DNA of 64,000 nt from CAIWHR01 sp963713275 (lineage in GTDB: Bacteria; Pseudomonadota; Gammaproteobacteria; Burkholderiales; Casimicrobiaceae). Below are positions 49,003-58,656 of the stretch, piece by piece (the first letter of the stretch is position 1; each line of letters starts with the position of its first letter). The position numbers were made by a program, and so were the translations under genes. The notes under the pieces were generated by a model. That model saw only the letters and a program-made list of their open reading frames with translations, was not told the DNA's origin and did not search any database. The DNA is taken from contig CAVQLG010000025.1 of assembly GCA_963713275.1 (NCBI GenBank), positions 1 to 64,000 of the forward strand, given 5' to 3'.

Positions 49003-49617
49003 ATGATCCGCTTCTTGCCGCGCCGGCTGCTCGCAGCCGGCGCCGTGCTGCTGGCGGCCGGCTGCGCGTCGACGTCGATCCGCAGCGCATGGTTCGACCC
49101 CGACTACCGGGGCGGGGCGTTTCGCCGGATCGTGGTCGTCGCGCTGAATGCCGGGTTCGCCGAGACCCGGGTGTTCGAGGACGTGTTCGCGCAGAAGCTG
49201 AAGGCTGCCGGTGTCGAAGGCGTGCCCGGATACCGGATCGCGGGCGAGAACGCGACGAACGACGAGGCGGCGTGGGCGGCAGCCGTGGCGGGCGCCGGCG
49301 CCGACGGCGTGCTGACCGTGCGCCTGCTCGGCGTCGACACCCGTACCCGCGTCTACACGACGGTGATCTCCGGGCCGGTGCTGTGGGGGGCGTACGGAAG
49401 CTGGTGGGGTCCGAGCATGATCCCGGTGCAGGAGGTGACGCAGTACGAAGTCGCCGCGGTCGAGACGACGCTCTGGGACGTCGCAACGCGGCGCGTGGTG
49501 TGGGCGGCGGCGACCGAAACCTTCAATCCGCGGACCGTGGCGCAGGAAACACCGACGTTCGCTGACGTCATCATCGGGGAGCTTGCCGCCCGCGGTCTCG
49601 CGCCGCCCCGGAAATAG
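49003..49617 (+). CDS. Lipoprotein (DUF4136-like)
   Basis: A 204-residue lipoprotein with lipobox LLAAGCAS at about residues 16-23, so it is processed by signal peptidase II and anchored in a membrane. STSIRSAWFDPDYRGGAFRR is followed by a domain that recalls DUF4136-like envelope lipoproteins (IVVVALNAGFAETRVFEDVF, then ALWDVATRRVVWAA-like sequence). GAGGAG stands eight bases before the ATG at 49003; an upstream in-frame ATG at 48967 would put 12 residues before the signal. Function unknown. It is convergent with the IclR-family gene. Confidence 0.85.
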   Translation: MIRFLPRRLLAAGAVLLAAGCASTSIRSAWFDPDYRGGAFRRIVVVALNAGFAETRVFEDVFAQKLKAAGVEGVPGYRIAGENATNDEAAWAAAVAGAGADGVLTVRLLGVDTRTRVYTTVISGPVLWGAYGSWWGPSMIPVQEVTQYEVAAVETTLWDVATRRVVWAAATETFNPRTVAQETPTFADVIIGELAARGLAPPRK

Positions 49618-49646
49618 TCCGCGCGGCGGGCACGGGCGGCACGGCG

Positions 49647-50546
49647 TCAGCGCGACGCGGGCCGCGGCGGATGGCCCCCGAGCGCGGCGGTGAGGGCCGC
49701 CGCGGTGGCGCGGACCAGGGCGCCGAGATTCCCGACGCGCGCCGCAGTGATGCGCGACGTGGGGCCCGCGACCGAGATCGCGGCCCAGGGCGCGCCGTTC
49801 TCGTCCCAGAGCGCGCTGGCGAGGCAGCACAAGCCTTCGGCGTGCTCTTCGTCGTCTTGGGCCCAGCCGCGGTCGCGGATGAGGGCGAGTTCGCGCCAGA
49901 GCGCCGCGCGGTCGGTGATCGTCTTGCCCGTGTGCCGGGAGAGCGTCCGGCCGCAGAGCAACGCGGCGGCCGCCCCCGGGTCCATCGCCGCGAGCATCGC
50001 CTTGCCGACCCCCGATGCGTGCAGCGGGGCGCGTGCGCCGAGCTTGGTCGACATGCGCATCAGTTCGCGGCACTGGACCTGCTCGACGAAGACAGCCTCG
50101 CTGCCGTCGATCACCGCGAGATTCGTGGTCTCGCCCGAAGTCTGCATCAACCGCTCGAGGAACGGATAGGCCTGGACCACGAGATTGCGCTGGTCGAGGA
50201 AGGCGGCCCCCACGCGGAACGCGCGCACCCCCACCCGCCATTCGCCGGCCGGGCCCTGGTGCACGTAGCCCCGCTCGGAGAGCGTGGACAGCAGGCGGTA
50301 GACGGTCGGCAGGGGCAGCGCGACCGCCTCGGCGATCGCCGTCAGCGTGGCGCCCCCTTCGGTCGCCGCGAGTGCCTCCAGCACGGCAAGACCGCGTGAC
50401 AACGCCTGCGTGTGGCCGGCGCCGGCTTCGCCGCGGGCGACCGGTGGCAACACTTCGGCGCGACCGCGCCGGCGAGGTGCGGGGCGGGCGGCGGCGTTGG
50501 CGGCGGGCATCGTCGGTGGGGCGGGGCAAGGCAGCGATTCTAGCAT
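49647..50546 (-). CDS. IclR-family transcriptional regulator
   Basis: Up to 299 residues. After a basic, Ala/Pro-rich N-terminal extension, the winged helix covers about residues 45-105 (LSRGLAVLEALAATEGGATL, LPLPTVYRLLSTLSERGYV), followed by the GAF-like effector-binding domain with FLERLMQTSGETTNLAVIDG, VGKAMLAAMDP and GWAQDDEEHAEGLCCLAS. IclR proteins bind a small carboxylate or aromatic effector and repress or activate nearby catabolic genes. No obvious catabolic target is adjacent: the upstream minus-strand genes are a DUF4105 protein and selD. A start at 50510 is also possible. Confidence 0.92.
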   Translation of the reverse strand: MLESLPCPAPPTMPAANAAARPAPRRRGRAEVLPPVARGEAGAGHTQALSRGLAVLEALAATEGGATLTAIAEAVALPLPTVYRLLSTLSERGYVHQGPAGEWRVGVRAFRVGAAFLDQRNLVVQAYPFLERLMQTSGETTNLAVIDGSEAVFVEQVQCRELMRMSTKLGARAPLHASGVGKAMLAAMDPGAAAALLCGRTLSRHTGKTITDRAALWRELALIRDRGWAQDDEEHAEGLCCLASALWDENGAPWAAISVAGPTSRITAARVGNLGALVRATAAALTAALGGHPPRPASR

Positions 50547-50571
50547 CGAGACCTGGCAATGAAAGCGATTT

Positions 50572-52204
50572 TCACAGCGCCGGCCAGCGCGGTTTCCACC
50601 GGCGCCAGAGCGCGCGCAGCACGGCCGGGATGCCGCAGACGAGCACGATCCCCCAGAAGGCGGCGACGAAGTCCGGCCGCCGCCACGGGGGCGGCAGGAG
50701 GTCGGGCTCGCGCAGCTCCGCCGGGAAAGGGCGCGCCGGCACCGGGACGATCACGGGTTTCGCAGGCGGCCGGGGCAAGCGCGCAAAATAGTCGGCCAGC
50801 GTCGCCACCGGCGCGTCGCCCCACGCCCGGCTTGACGGCAGCTGCGGGATGCGCACGAAGACGAGGGCGCGAAGGTCGCGCGCGAGCAGCGACGCCAGCC
50901 TGCCCCGTGGCGGCGCACCCGCAGCCGGCGTCGGCGCGGTCAGGTCCATCAGTGCGCTGAACACCTCCTCGAGCGCCGCGGCCGGCAGCAGCCGCGTCGG
51001 GTCGGCACCGAGGTAGCCGCAGTGCTGTTTCGCTTTGGCCACCGAGCGCTCCCGCAGGACCAGCAGCGGGAATCCGGCCGAGGCGAGCAGCGGATGCGCG
51101 GCCGGCCGCGTGGCGATGCGAAGTCCGAGCGTGCGCAGCGTGTCGACGCTGATGCTGGTGCAGTTGGCGTGCGCGTGGTCGTAGACCAGCTGGTGCCGAT
51201 AGAACTGGTTGTAGACGCGCCCCAGCGCGGACTGGACGAGCTCGGCCGCCGCGGCATCGCGCAGCACGGCGACGACCAGCACCGAGGGCCGGTACCAGGA
51301 CTGCCCCGCATTGAGGTCGCCCTGGTAGTTGTCGAGCGGAACCGGCGCGGCCAGGATCCCCTTTTCGCTTTCGCGGTCGAGGGAATAGAAGTCGTTGACC
51401 AGCCAGTCCGCGAGGCCCCCGTCCGCGCCGACGCGTCCGGTGACGATCGCGAAGTGGCCGGCGTGCGCCTCGTCGTCGTCGCCCTGAGCGCCGTTGACGA
51501 GGAAGGCGAGCACCGGGGCACCGGACGGGGCGTCTTCCGCGGTCCGCGACCACAGCCGCAGGGCGGCGAACGGCGCGGTGGCGCCGCCGCGCGGCGCCTC
51601 GCGCATCAGCGCCCGCAGGCTCGCGCGCGCGTCGGCGGCGAGCACGCGCGGCCCGATCCGTGGCGGCAGCCGCCAATCCGCGGGCCAGACCGTAGCGGAT
51701 CGTGAGCGCACCGCCGCATTCCTCGCCGCGCAGCCGCAGCCCCCGCCGGGAGAGGAACGCGAACGACGAGGCATCGAGGTACGCGCGGTTGAGCGGAATC
51801 TTCGGCACCCAGCGCACCCGCACGCGCCGCCCGTCGACGGCGGCGCTGGCGCCGTCGGGCGCAAGCTGGCAGTGGTCCCACGCGGCGCGCGCGGCCACCC
51901 AGACCAGCGGCGGCAGGTCGCGGGGCACGGTCGCGCCGAGACCGGCGACCCACCGGCGCAGGTCTTCCTCCGGTCGCACGCCGCGCGCGAAGCCGGCCAC
52001 CGGCAGGCCGGCACGCGGAACGGCGACGATCTCGTCGCGGAAATACCAGGCCGCCTGGCGCAGCATCGCCGCGCCGGCGGTCGCGCCGGTGGCGAGCTCG
52101 AACCCGGTCGCCGCGTGCAGGCCGTAACAGCTGGCGGCGGTCGGCCCCAGCGCGCGCGTGTCGGTCGGGCCCGGGGTCGTGCCGCGTTCCCCCGGGAGTG
52201 CCAT
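50572..52204 (-). CDS. DUF4105-like membrane-anchored protein, frameshifted at about 51679
   Basis: The N-terminal part (ATGATAGAAMLRQAAWYFRD, AFLSRRGLRLRGEECGGALT, IRYGLA) is in one frame. One extra base at 51679 shifts the rest to DWRLPPRIGPRVLAADARAS and beyond, giving about 543 residues after correction. The conserved block GHFAIVTGRVGADGGLADWL, YRHQLVYDHAHANCTSISVD and a His/Cys/Asn-rich core is what I recall of DUF4105-type proteins, thought to be NlpC/P60-like cysteine hydrolases. A C-terminal transmembrane helix (FVAAFWGIVLVCGIPAVL) anchors it. The start is 20 bases after selD, so co-transcription is likely. Family assignment is moderate. Confidence 0.7.
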
Positions 52205-52224
52205 CGGGCTGGCCGCGACCGCGG

Positions 52225-53280
52225 CTAGCGCACCGCGACGCGCGGCGCGCCTTCGGTGATCGTGCCGATCACGGCCGCACGGGCGAAGCCGGCGTTGCGG
52301 AACACCGTCAATACGCGATCGAGCGCGTCAGGCGCGCAGGCGGCGAGCAAGCCGCCCGAAGTCTGGGGATCGGTGAGCAACGTCTGCGCTGCGGCCGGCA
52401 GCGTGGGATCGATGTCGACGGCCGCGCCGTAGCCAGCCCAGTTGCGTGCCGAGGCGCCGGTGAACACCCCCGCGCCGGCGAGGTCGGCGACTCCCGGATG
52501 CAGCGGCACCGCGGCGAAATCGACATTCGCTCCGGTGGCGGACGCGCGACAGATCTCGAGCAGGTGCCCGAGCAGGCCAAAGCCGGTGACGTCGGTCAGC
52601 GCGTGCACCTGCGCCATCGCGCCCAGGGCGATGCCGGGGGTGTTGAGTTGCGTCGTGCTGGCGAGCATCGCCGCGTAGCCGTCGGCGTCGAGCAGGCCCT
52701 TCTTCAGCGCGGCGCTGTAGACGCCGACGCCGATCGGTTTGCCGAGGACCAGGCAGTCGCCCGGATGCGCGCCGGCGTTGCGCTTGAGGTGGGCAGGGTC
52801 GACGATGCCGATCACGACCAACCCGTAGATCGGCTCGACCGAATCGATCGAGTGCCCGCCGGCGATCGGAATCCCCGCCTGCGCGCAGACCGCCGCGCCG
52901 CCATCGAGAATGCTTCGAATGACTGCGGCGGGCAGCTTCCCGATCGGCATGCCGACCAGCGCCAGCGCAAGCAGCGGCGTGCCGCCCATCGCGTAGACGT
53001 CGGAGATCGCGTTGGTCGCGGCGATGGCTCCGAAGTCGAACGGGTCGTCGACGATCGGCATGAAGAAGTCGGTCGTGGCGACGATCGCCTGCCGCTCGTT
53101 GAGCTGGTAGACGGCGGCGTCGTCCGCGGTCTCGAGGCCCACCAGGAGTTGCGGCGGCAGCACGCCGGCCCCGCCGCCGGCGAGGAGCTCGGACAGCACG
53201 CCCGGCGCGATCTTGCAGCCGCAGCCCCCGCCGTGGCTGAAACTCGTGAGCCGCAGGGGGGCGGGTTCGGCAGTGTGCAT
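52225..53280 (-). CDS. selD: Selenide, water dikinase (SelD)
   Basis: SelD makes selenophosphate from selenide and ATP, for selenocysteine and for 2-selenouridine in tRNA. The 351-residue protein starts MHTAEPAPLRLTSFSHGGGC and contains GGGCGCKIAPGVL with the catalytic Cys/Lys pair; the position is Cys, not Sec. The ATP-binding signatures ATTDFFMPIVDDPFDFGAIA, AISDVYAMGGTP, IAGGHSID, LTDVTGFGLLGH and DPQTSGGLL are all present. The ATG at 53280 is preferred; the frame is open upstream without homology. No selA or selB lies in this window, so the use of selenium cannot be specified. Confidence 0.96.
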   Translation of the reverse strand: MHTAEPAPLRLTSFSHGGGCGCKIAPGVLSELLAGGGAGVLPPQLLVGLETADDAAVYQLNERQAIVATTDFFMPIVDDPFDFGAIAATNAISDVYAMGGTPLLALALVGMPIGKLPAAVIRSILDGGAAVCAQAGIPIAGGHSIDSVEPIYGLVVIGIVDPAHLKRNAGAHPGDCLVLGKPIGVGVYSAALKKGLLDADGYAAMLASTTQLNTPGIALGAMAQVHALTDVTGFGLLGHLLEICRASATGANVDFAAVPLHPGVADLAGAGVFTGASARNWAGYGAAVDIDPTLPAAAQTLLTDPQTSGGLLAACAPDALDRVLTVFRNAGFARAAVIGTITEGAPRVAVR

Positions 53281-53637
53281 CGTTGTCTCGCGGGCGGAAG
53301 GGAACGGATCGGATCGGTGCAGCGTCCTGCGTGCCATTGTAACGGCGGTCCTCAAGGCGCACCCGGAAGTCCGGCGCCGCGCGGCGCCTCCGTCCCCATG
53401 ACGGTGGCAGGGAATTCGCGGCGTTGCGCCGCGGCGTGGCGTCCGCTTGGGGCACGAAGACATTACTGCCTGCAGGTGATTCGATTTGCGTGTCGATGAA
53501 GCCTCTGCCACTTCCCACTGGAGCGCGGGTGGCGTAGCATCCACGCAGCGAATCGAGGTCGGGACCCGTTGCGGGAGCGCGCGCACGGCGTCCTTCACAA
53601 AACGATACGACCCGACGCTCCACCAGGAGAACGCGGC
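53281..53637. other. Divergent intergenic region between selD and the kor operon
   Basis: About 355 bases that must hold the promoters of both divergent transcription units. No gene, repeat or clear operator is visible. The only supported site is CAGGAGA at about 53623-53629, the ribosome site that fixes the TTG start at 53638. Confidence 0.45.
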
Positions 53638-55509
53638 TTGAAGCCCACGGACATCTCACGCCCCGAGTATTTCCACAAGGTTGTCGATTGCCAATGGGCG
53701 TGTCCCGCCCACACGCCGGTGCCCGAGTACATCCGGCTGATCGCCGCGGGCCGCTACGACGACGCCTACCTCGTCAACTGGAAGTCGAACGTCTTTCCGG
53801 GCATTCTCGGCCGCACCTGCGACCGGCCCTGCGAACCGGCGTGCCGCCGCGGCCGGGTCGAGGAAGGCTCGATCGAGCACCGCAAGGCGCATCTCAAGCC
53901 GGAGCCGGTCGCGATCTGCCGGCTGAAGCGCGTGACGGCCGACTACAAAGACGTCGACGACATCCGGTCGCGCCTGCCCAGGCCGGCGGCCACGAAGAAC
54001 GGCAAGCGCATCGCGCTCGTCGGCGCGGGGCCGGCGTCGTTGACCGTGGCGCGCGATCTCGCGCCGCTCGGCTATCACTGCGTGGTGTTCGAGGCCGACG
54101 CGAAGCCCGGCGGCATGATGCGCTCGCAGATCCCCAAGTTCCGGCTGCCCGATTCCGTGATCGACGAGGAGTGCGGCTACGTGCTCGACCTCGGCGTCGA
54201 GTTCCGCGGCGGCACGCGCATCGAGAGCATGAGGGCGCTGCTCGCGGAAGGGTACGACGCGATCTTCGTCGGCAGCGGCGCGCCGCGCGGGCGCGAGCTC
54301 GACGTCCCCGGCCGCCGGGAAGCGGCGGCGCACATCCACATCGGCATCGACTGGCTGGCGTCGGTGGCGTTCGGCCATGTGAAATCGATCGGCAGGCGCG
54401 TCGTCGTGCTGGGCGGGGGCAACACGGCCATGGACTGCTGCCGCAGCGCGCGCCGTCTGGGCGGGGAGGAGGTCTGCGTCGTCGTCCGTTCCGGCTACCA
54501 GGAAATGAAAGCCTCGCCCTGGGAGAAGGAGGACGCGGAGCACGAGGGCATCCCGATTCACAATTACCTCGTGCCCAGGGAAGTCCTCCACGATCACGGC
54601 CGGTTGACCGGAATCGTGTTCGAGAAGGTCGCGGCCAGGTACGACGAGAAGGGGCGTCGCAGCCTGATCGCGACCGGCGAGCCCGACGTGCGCTTCGACT
54701 GCGACGAGATCCTCGTTGCCGTCGGCCAGGAGAACGCGTTCCCGTGGATCGAGCGCGACCTCGGCATCGAGTTCGACCGCCACGGCATGCCCAGCGTCGA
54801 CGAGACGACGATGGCGTCGACCTTGCCCGGCGTCTTCTTCGGCGGCGACGCGGCCTTCGGCCCGAAGAACATCATCTGGGCGGTGCGCCACGGCCACGAC
54901 GCCGCCGTGTCCATCGATCGCCACTGCCGCGGCGAGGATCCGGCGGTGCGGCCGCCGCCGACGTTCATTCTCATCTCGCAGAAGATGGGCATCCACGACT
55001 GGAACTACGACAACGCGGTCACCAGCGACAAGCGGCACAAGGTCCCGCTGAAGGACAGGGTGCTCGCGCTCAAGGACATTCGCACCGAAGTCGAGCTCGG
55101 CTTCGATCCGGCGTTGGCGCTCGCCGAGGCGCAGCGCTGCCTGAACTGCGACGTGCAGACGGTGTTCTCCGACCGGCTGTGCATCGAGTGCGACGCCTGC
55201 GTCGACATCTGCCCGATGGACTGCATCACGTTCACTCACGACGGCGAGGAGGACGACTTGCGGCAGCGGCTGCGCGCCCCCTCGCGGCACCGGACCCAGG
55301 ACCTCTACGTTTCGGGGCCGCTCAAGACCACCCGCGTCATGGTCAAGGACGAGGACGTGTGCCTGCACTGCGGGCTGTGCGCCGAGCGCTGTCCGAGCGG
55401 CGCCTGGGACATGAAGAAGTCGTTCATCGAGGTGTCGCACGCCGGGGACACGCCCCGGACCCACCTGCCGGCCCGCCGCGCGCGCGCGGTCGCCGCCGCC
55501 GCGGAGTAG
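53638..55509 (+). CDS. korC: FAD/NAD(P)-binding Fe-S subunit of a 2-oxoacid oxidoreductase (KorC-like, GltD-type)
   Basis: This 623-residue protein begins with a GltD-like N-terminus (VVDCQWACPAHTPVPEYI, CDRPCEPACRRG), then FAD-binding KRIALVGAGPASLTVARDLA, NADPH-binding VVVLGGGNTAMDCCRSARRL, and GVFFGGDAAFGPKNIIWAV. The C-terminus carries two ferredoxin-type motifs, CIECDACVDICPMDC and CLHCGLCAERCP, for [4Fe-4S] clusters. The start is TTG, supported by AGGAGA eight bases upstream. It passes electrons between NADP(H) and the 2-oxoacid oxidoreductase encoded directly downstream (4-base gap). The 2-oxoglutarate:NADP+ oxidoreductase KorABC described in Azoarcus has this composition, which supports the assignment. 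Confidence 0.9.
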   Translation: MKPTDISRPEYFHKVVDCQWACPAHTPVPEYIRLIAAGRYDDAYLVNWKSNVFPGILGRTCDRPCEPACRRGRVEEGSIEHRKAHLKPEPVAICRLKRVTADYKDVDDIRSRLPRPAATKNGKRIALVGAGPASLTVARDLAPLGYHCVVFEADAKPGGMMRSQIPKFRLPDSVIDEECGYVLDLGVEFRGGTRIESMRALLAEGYDAIFVGSGAPRGRELDVPGRREAAAHIHIGIDWLASVAFGHVKSIGRRVVVLGGGNTAMDCCRSARRLGGEEVCVVVRSGYQEMKASPWEKEDAEHEGIPIHNYLVPREVLHDHGRLTGIVFEKVAARYDEKGRRSLIATGEPDVRFDCDEILVAVGQENAFPWIERDLGIEFDRHGMPSVDETTMASTLPGVFFGGDAAFGPKNIIWAVRHGHDAAVSIDRHCRGEDPAVRPPPTFILISQKMGIHDWNYDNAVTSDKRHKVPLKDRVLALKDIRTEVELGFDPALALAEAQRCLNCDVQTVFSDRLCIECDACVDICPMDCITFTHDGEEDDLRQRLRAPSRHRTQDLYVSGPLKTTRVMVKDEDVCLHCGLCAERCPSGAWDMKKSFIEVSHAGDTPRTHLPARRARAVAAAAE

Positions 55510-55513
55510 CGTC

Positions 55514-57385
55514 ATGGCCGGAATCGAACGCGTCAACGACTTCGTCGTCAAGTTCGCCAACATCAACGGCTCGGGTTCGGCGGCCGCCAACGGGCTGTTC
55601 GCCAAGTCGATCCTGCGCATGGGCGTGCCGGTCGCCGCGCGCAACATCTTCCCGTCGAACATCCAGGGCATGCCGACCTGGTACGAAGTGCGCGTCGTCG
55701 AGGCCGGCTGGCGCGGCCGCCGGGGCGGGGTCGAGTTGCTGGTGGCGATGAATCCCGAATCGTGGAAGGCGGACTTCGCCGAGGTCGAGCCCGGCGGCTA
55801 CGTCTTCTACGATTCGACCAAGGCGCTGCCGCGCATGGCGCTGCGCGAGGACGTCACGCTGCTCGGCGTGCCGCTCACGGAGATCTGCCACGAGGCGTAT
55901 TCCGACGCGCGCCAGCGGCAGCTGTTCAGGAACGTCATGTACGTCGGAGCCCTCGCCGCGATCCTCGGCATCGAGCGCGAGGTCGTCGACGGGCTGCTCT
56001 CCGTCCAGTTCCGCGGCAAGGACAAGGCGCCGCTGCTCGAGGCGAACCGCAACGCGTTCAGGATGGGCTTCGACTACGCGCGCGAGCACGTCGCGCCGAT
56101 CGGCCTCAAGGTCGAGCGCCGCGACCGCGTGGGCGAGCGCATCTTCGTCGACGGCAACGCCGCCGCGGGACTGGGGGCCGTCTATGGCGGCGCCACGGTC
56201 TGCGCGTGGTATCCCATCACGCCCTCGACCGCGCTGCCCGAGGCATTCGCCCGCCACTGCCGGCGCTTCCGCATCGAGCCCGAGACCGGGCGGCACCGTT
56301 ACGCGTTCATCCAGGCCGAGGACGAGCTCGCCTCGATCGGGATGGTCATCGGCGCGGGCTGGAACGGCGCGCGCGCGTTCACCGCGACATCCGGCCCCGG
56401 CGTTTCGCTCATGCAGGAGTTCATCGGGCTCGCCTATTTCGCCGAGATTCCGGCGGTGCTGTTCGACGTCCAGCGCGGCAGCCCGTCGACCGGGATGCCG
56501 ACCAAGACGCAGCAATGCGACCTCACGCTCGCGGCCTACGCTTCCCACGGCGACACCAAGCACGTGCTGCTGTTTCCGGAAGACCCCACCGAGTGCTTCA
56601 CGATGGGCGCGCAGGCCTTCGATCTGGCCGACCGCCTGCAGACGCCCATTTTCGTCATGCTCGACCTCGACATCGCCATGCAGGAGTGGCTCACCGCGCC
56701 GTTGCGCTGGGACGATGCGCGGCGGATGGACCGCGGCAAGGTGATGACCCGCGACGAGCTCGAAGCGGGGCGCGACTTCGGCCGTTACCTCGATGTCGAC
56801 GGCGACGGCATTCCCTACCGGACCTGGCCGGGCACGCACCCCAAGCGCGGCGCCTACTTCACGCGCGGCACGTCGAAGGACCGCTACGCCCGGTACACCG
56901 AGGATGGCCCGACCTACGTCGACAACATGCAGCGGCTGCTGCGCAAGTTCGAGACCGCGAAGTCCTACGTGCCCCCGCCGGTCGTCGAGCGCGCGGCGCA
57001 GCCGACGCGCGCCGGCGTGATCTGGTACGGCTCGACCGGGGCGCCGATGGCCGAATCGCTCGCGCAGCTCGAGGCCCAGGGCATTCACCTCGACCGGATG
57101 CGCGTGCGCGCGTTCCCGTTCGCCGACGCGGTCGGCGAGTTCATCGACGCGCACGAGCACGTGTTCGTCGTCGAGCAGAACCGCGACGGCCAGCTGCGAA
57201 CGCTGCTGATCAACGAGTGCTCGGTCGAGCCGCAGAAGCTGGTGTCGATCCTGCACTACGACGGCAACCCGCTGACCGCGCGCTTCCTCACCCGCGAGAT
57301 CTCCGAGAAGGCGGCGCTGTTCAACGTCACGCCGCTGCGGCCGCGCAGCGGCGAGACCCGCCCGCAACGCGGCGCCGCCGACTGA
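55514..57385 (+). CDS. korA: 2-oxoacid:acceptor oxidoreductase gamma-alpha fusion subunit (KorA-like)
   Basis: A 623-residue fusion. The N-terminal gamma domain (about 1-190) starts VNDFVVKFANINGSGSAAAN and includes VFYDSTKALPR. The alpha domain follows (about 205-600) with GATVCAWYPITPSTALPEAF, FTATSGPGVSLMQEFIGLAY and a long C-terminal transketolase-like region (FVVEQNRDGQLRTLLI). With the beta subunit it oxidatively decarboxylates 2-oxoglutarate (or a related 2-oxoacid) to the acyl-CoA, using thiamine diphosphate. It starts four bases after korC, so the genes are one operon. Confidence 0.93.
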   Translation: MAGIERVNDFVVKFANINGSGSAAANGLFAKSILRMGVPVAARNIFPSNIQGMPTWYEVRVVEAGWRGRRGGVELLVAMNPESWKADFAEVEPGGYVFYDSTKALPRMALREDVTLLGVPLTEICHEAYSDARQRQLFRNVMYVGALAAILGIEREVVDGLLSVQFRGKDKAPLLEANRNAFRMGFDYAREHVAPIGLKVERRDRVGERIFVDGNAAAGLGAVYGGATVCAWYPITPSTALPEAFARHCRRFRIEPETGRHRYAFIQAEDELASIGMVIGAGWNGARAFTATSGPGVSLMQEFIGLAYFAEIPAVLFDVQRGSPSTGMPTKTQQCDLTLAAYASHGDTKHVLLFPEDPTECFTMGAQAFDLADRLQTPIFVMLDLDIAMQEWLTAPLRWDDARRMDRGKVMTRDELEAGRDFGRYLDVDGDGIPYRTWPGTHPKRGAYFTRGTSKDRYARYTEDGPTYVDNMQRLLRKFETAKSYVPPPVVERAAQPTRAGVIWYGSTGAPMAESLAQLEAQGIHLDRMRVRAFPFADAVGEFIDAHEHVFVVEQNRDGQLRTLLINECSVEPQKLVSILHYDGNPLTARFLTREISEKAALFNVTPLRPRSGETRPQRGAAD

Positions 57386-57425
57386 CGGATGGACGCCCGG
57401 CCCGGCATCGACCGCAGCCCGTTTC

Positions 57426-57460
57426 CTGAACCGTGAACCCTGAACCCTGAACCCTGAACC
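57426..57460 (+). repeat. Heptanucleotide repeat (five units) before korB
   Basis: CTGAACC, GTGAACC and three further CTGAACC units follow one another, ending six bases before the korB ATG and next to its weak ribosome site (CCGGAA). Such a simple repeat can change copy number and alter spacing. Confidence 0.9.
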
Positions 57461-57466
57461 CCGGAA

Positions 57467-58522
57467 ATGACCTATCTCGCCAAACCCAAGCTGCACCACC
57501 CGGACCTGCCCACGAACGCGCTCGGCTACACCCGCCGCGACTACGAGGGGCCGGTGTCGACGCTGTGCGCCGGCTGCGGTCACGACTCGATCTCGGCCGC
57601 GATCATCCAGGCGTTCTGGCAGCTCGCGATTCCTCCGCACCGCGTCGCCAAGCTGTCGGGCATCGGCTGCTCGTCGAAGACGCCGACGTATTTTCTCGGG
57701 CAATCGCATGGCTTCAACAGCGTCCACGGCCGGATGCCCTCGGTGCTGACGGGTGCCAACGCCGCGAACCGCGACCTCGTCTACCTCGGCATTTCGGGCG
57801 ACGGCGACTCGGCGTCGATCGGTCTCGGGCAGTTCGCGCACAGCATGCGGCGGGGCGTGAACATGGTCTACATCGTCGAGAACAACGGCGTCTACGGCCT
57901 CACCAAGGGCCAGTTCTCGGCGACCGCGGACAAAGGGTCCAAGGCGAAGACAGGGATCGTCAACAACGACGAGCCGATCGACCTCGTGCTGCTCGCCCTC
58001 GGGCTCGGCGCGACGTTCGTCGCGCGGAGCTTCTCGGGCGACAAGGATCAGCTCGTGCCGCTGATCGAGGCCGCGGTCCGCCACAAGGGCGCGGCGTTCA
58101 TCGACGTCGTGAGCCCCTGCGTCACGTTCAACAACCACAGCGGCTCGACCAAGAGCTACGACTGGGTCCGCGCGCACAACGAGGCCGTCAACCGGTTGGA
58201 CGTGATTCTCAAGCGCGCGCCCATCGCCGCGGACTATCCGCCGGGCGGCGTCCAGGAGGTGGTGCTGCACGACGGCTCGCTGCTGCGGCTGCGCAAGCTG
58301 CACCCGGAGTACGACCCGACCGATCGCCTGGGCGCGATCAATTACCTCTACCAGCGCCAGGCCGCGGGCGAGGTCGTCACCGGCCTTCTGTATGCGCAGC
58401 CCGACGCGGCGGATTTCCACGACCTGCAGAACACGGTGTCGACCCCGCTCAACGCGCTGTCGGAAGCCGAGCTCGTGCCCGGCAGCGCGGCGCTGGAAGT
58501 GATGAACACCGCGCTGCGCTGA
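57467..58522 (+). CDS. korB: 2-oxoacid:acceptor oxidoreductase beta subunit (KorB-like, TPP-binding)
   Basis: A 351-residue thiamine-diphosphate-binding subunit. VSTLCAGCGHDSISAAIIQA and LSGIGCSSKTPTYF carry the cluster/TPP-contact cysteines. LGISGDGDSASIGLGQFAHS and VYIVENNGVYGLTKGQ form the GDG-NN TPP motif. It completes the korC-korA-korB operon; the 81-base gap to korA contains the heptanucleotide repeat. The complex would run an NADP-linked 2-oxoglutarate step used in anaerobic aromatic degradation or for NADPH supply; 2-oxoglutarate is the likely but not proven substrate. Confidence 0.94.
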   Translation: MTYLAKPKLHHPDLPTNALGYTRRDYEGPVSTLCAGCGHDSISAAIIQAFWQLAIPPHRVAKLSGIGCSSKTPTYFLGQSHGFNSVHGRMPSVLTGANAANRDLVYLGISGDGDSASIGLGQFAHSMRRGVNMVYIVENNGVYGLTKGQFSATADKGSKAKTGIVNNDEPIDLVLLALGLGATFVARSFSGDKDQLVPLIEAAVRHKGAAFIDVVSPCVTFNNHSGSTKSYDWVRAHNEAVNRLDVILKRAPIAADYPPGGVQEVVLHDGSLLRLRKLHPEYDPTDRLGAINYLYQRQAAGEVVTGLLYAQPDAADFHDLQNTVSTPLNALSEAELVPGSAALEVMNTALR

Positions 58523-58656
58523 CGCCTGCCGGTCGCGATGCGACTCGGCCGCAAACCGAAACGCCGGCGCACTCCGGGAGCGCGCGCGGCCGCTCGCGTT
58601 CGCGGTCCGGCCGGTCGCTTGCCCGCGGTGTGTCGTCCACGGGTGCAACCCGCGCC

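Noticed and set aside
52225..53280. Selenocysteine in SelD
   Set aside because: The GGGCGCK motif has Cys codons at both positions and no in-frame TGA occurs in the active site.
57426..57460. Possible CRISPR-like repeat
   Set aside because: The units are only seven bases, directly adjacent with no spacers; it is a simple repeat.
55424..58648. A 1074-codon frame antisense to the kor operon
   Set aside because: Shadow frame with low-complexity Arg/Ala/Val translation; the kor genes explain the region.
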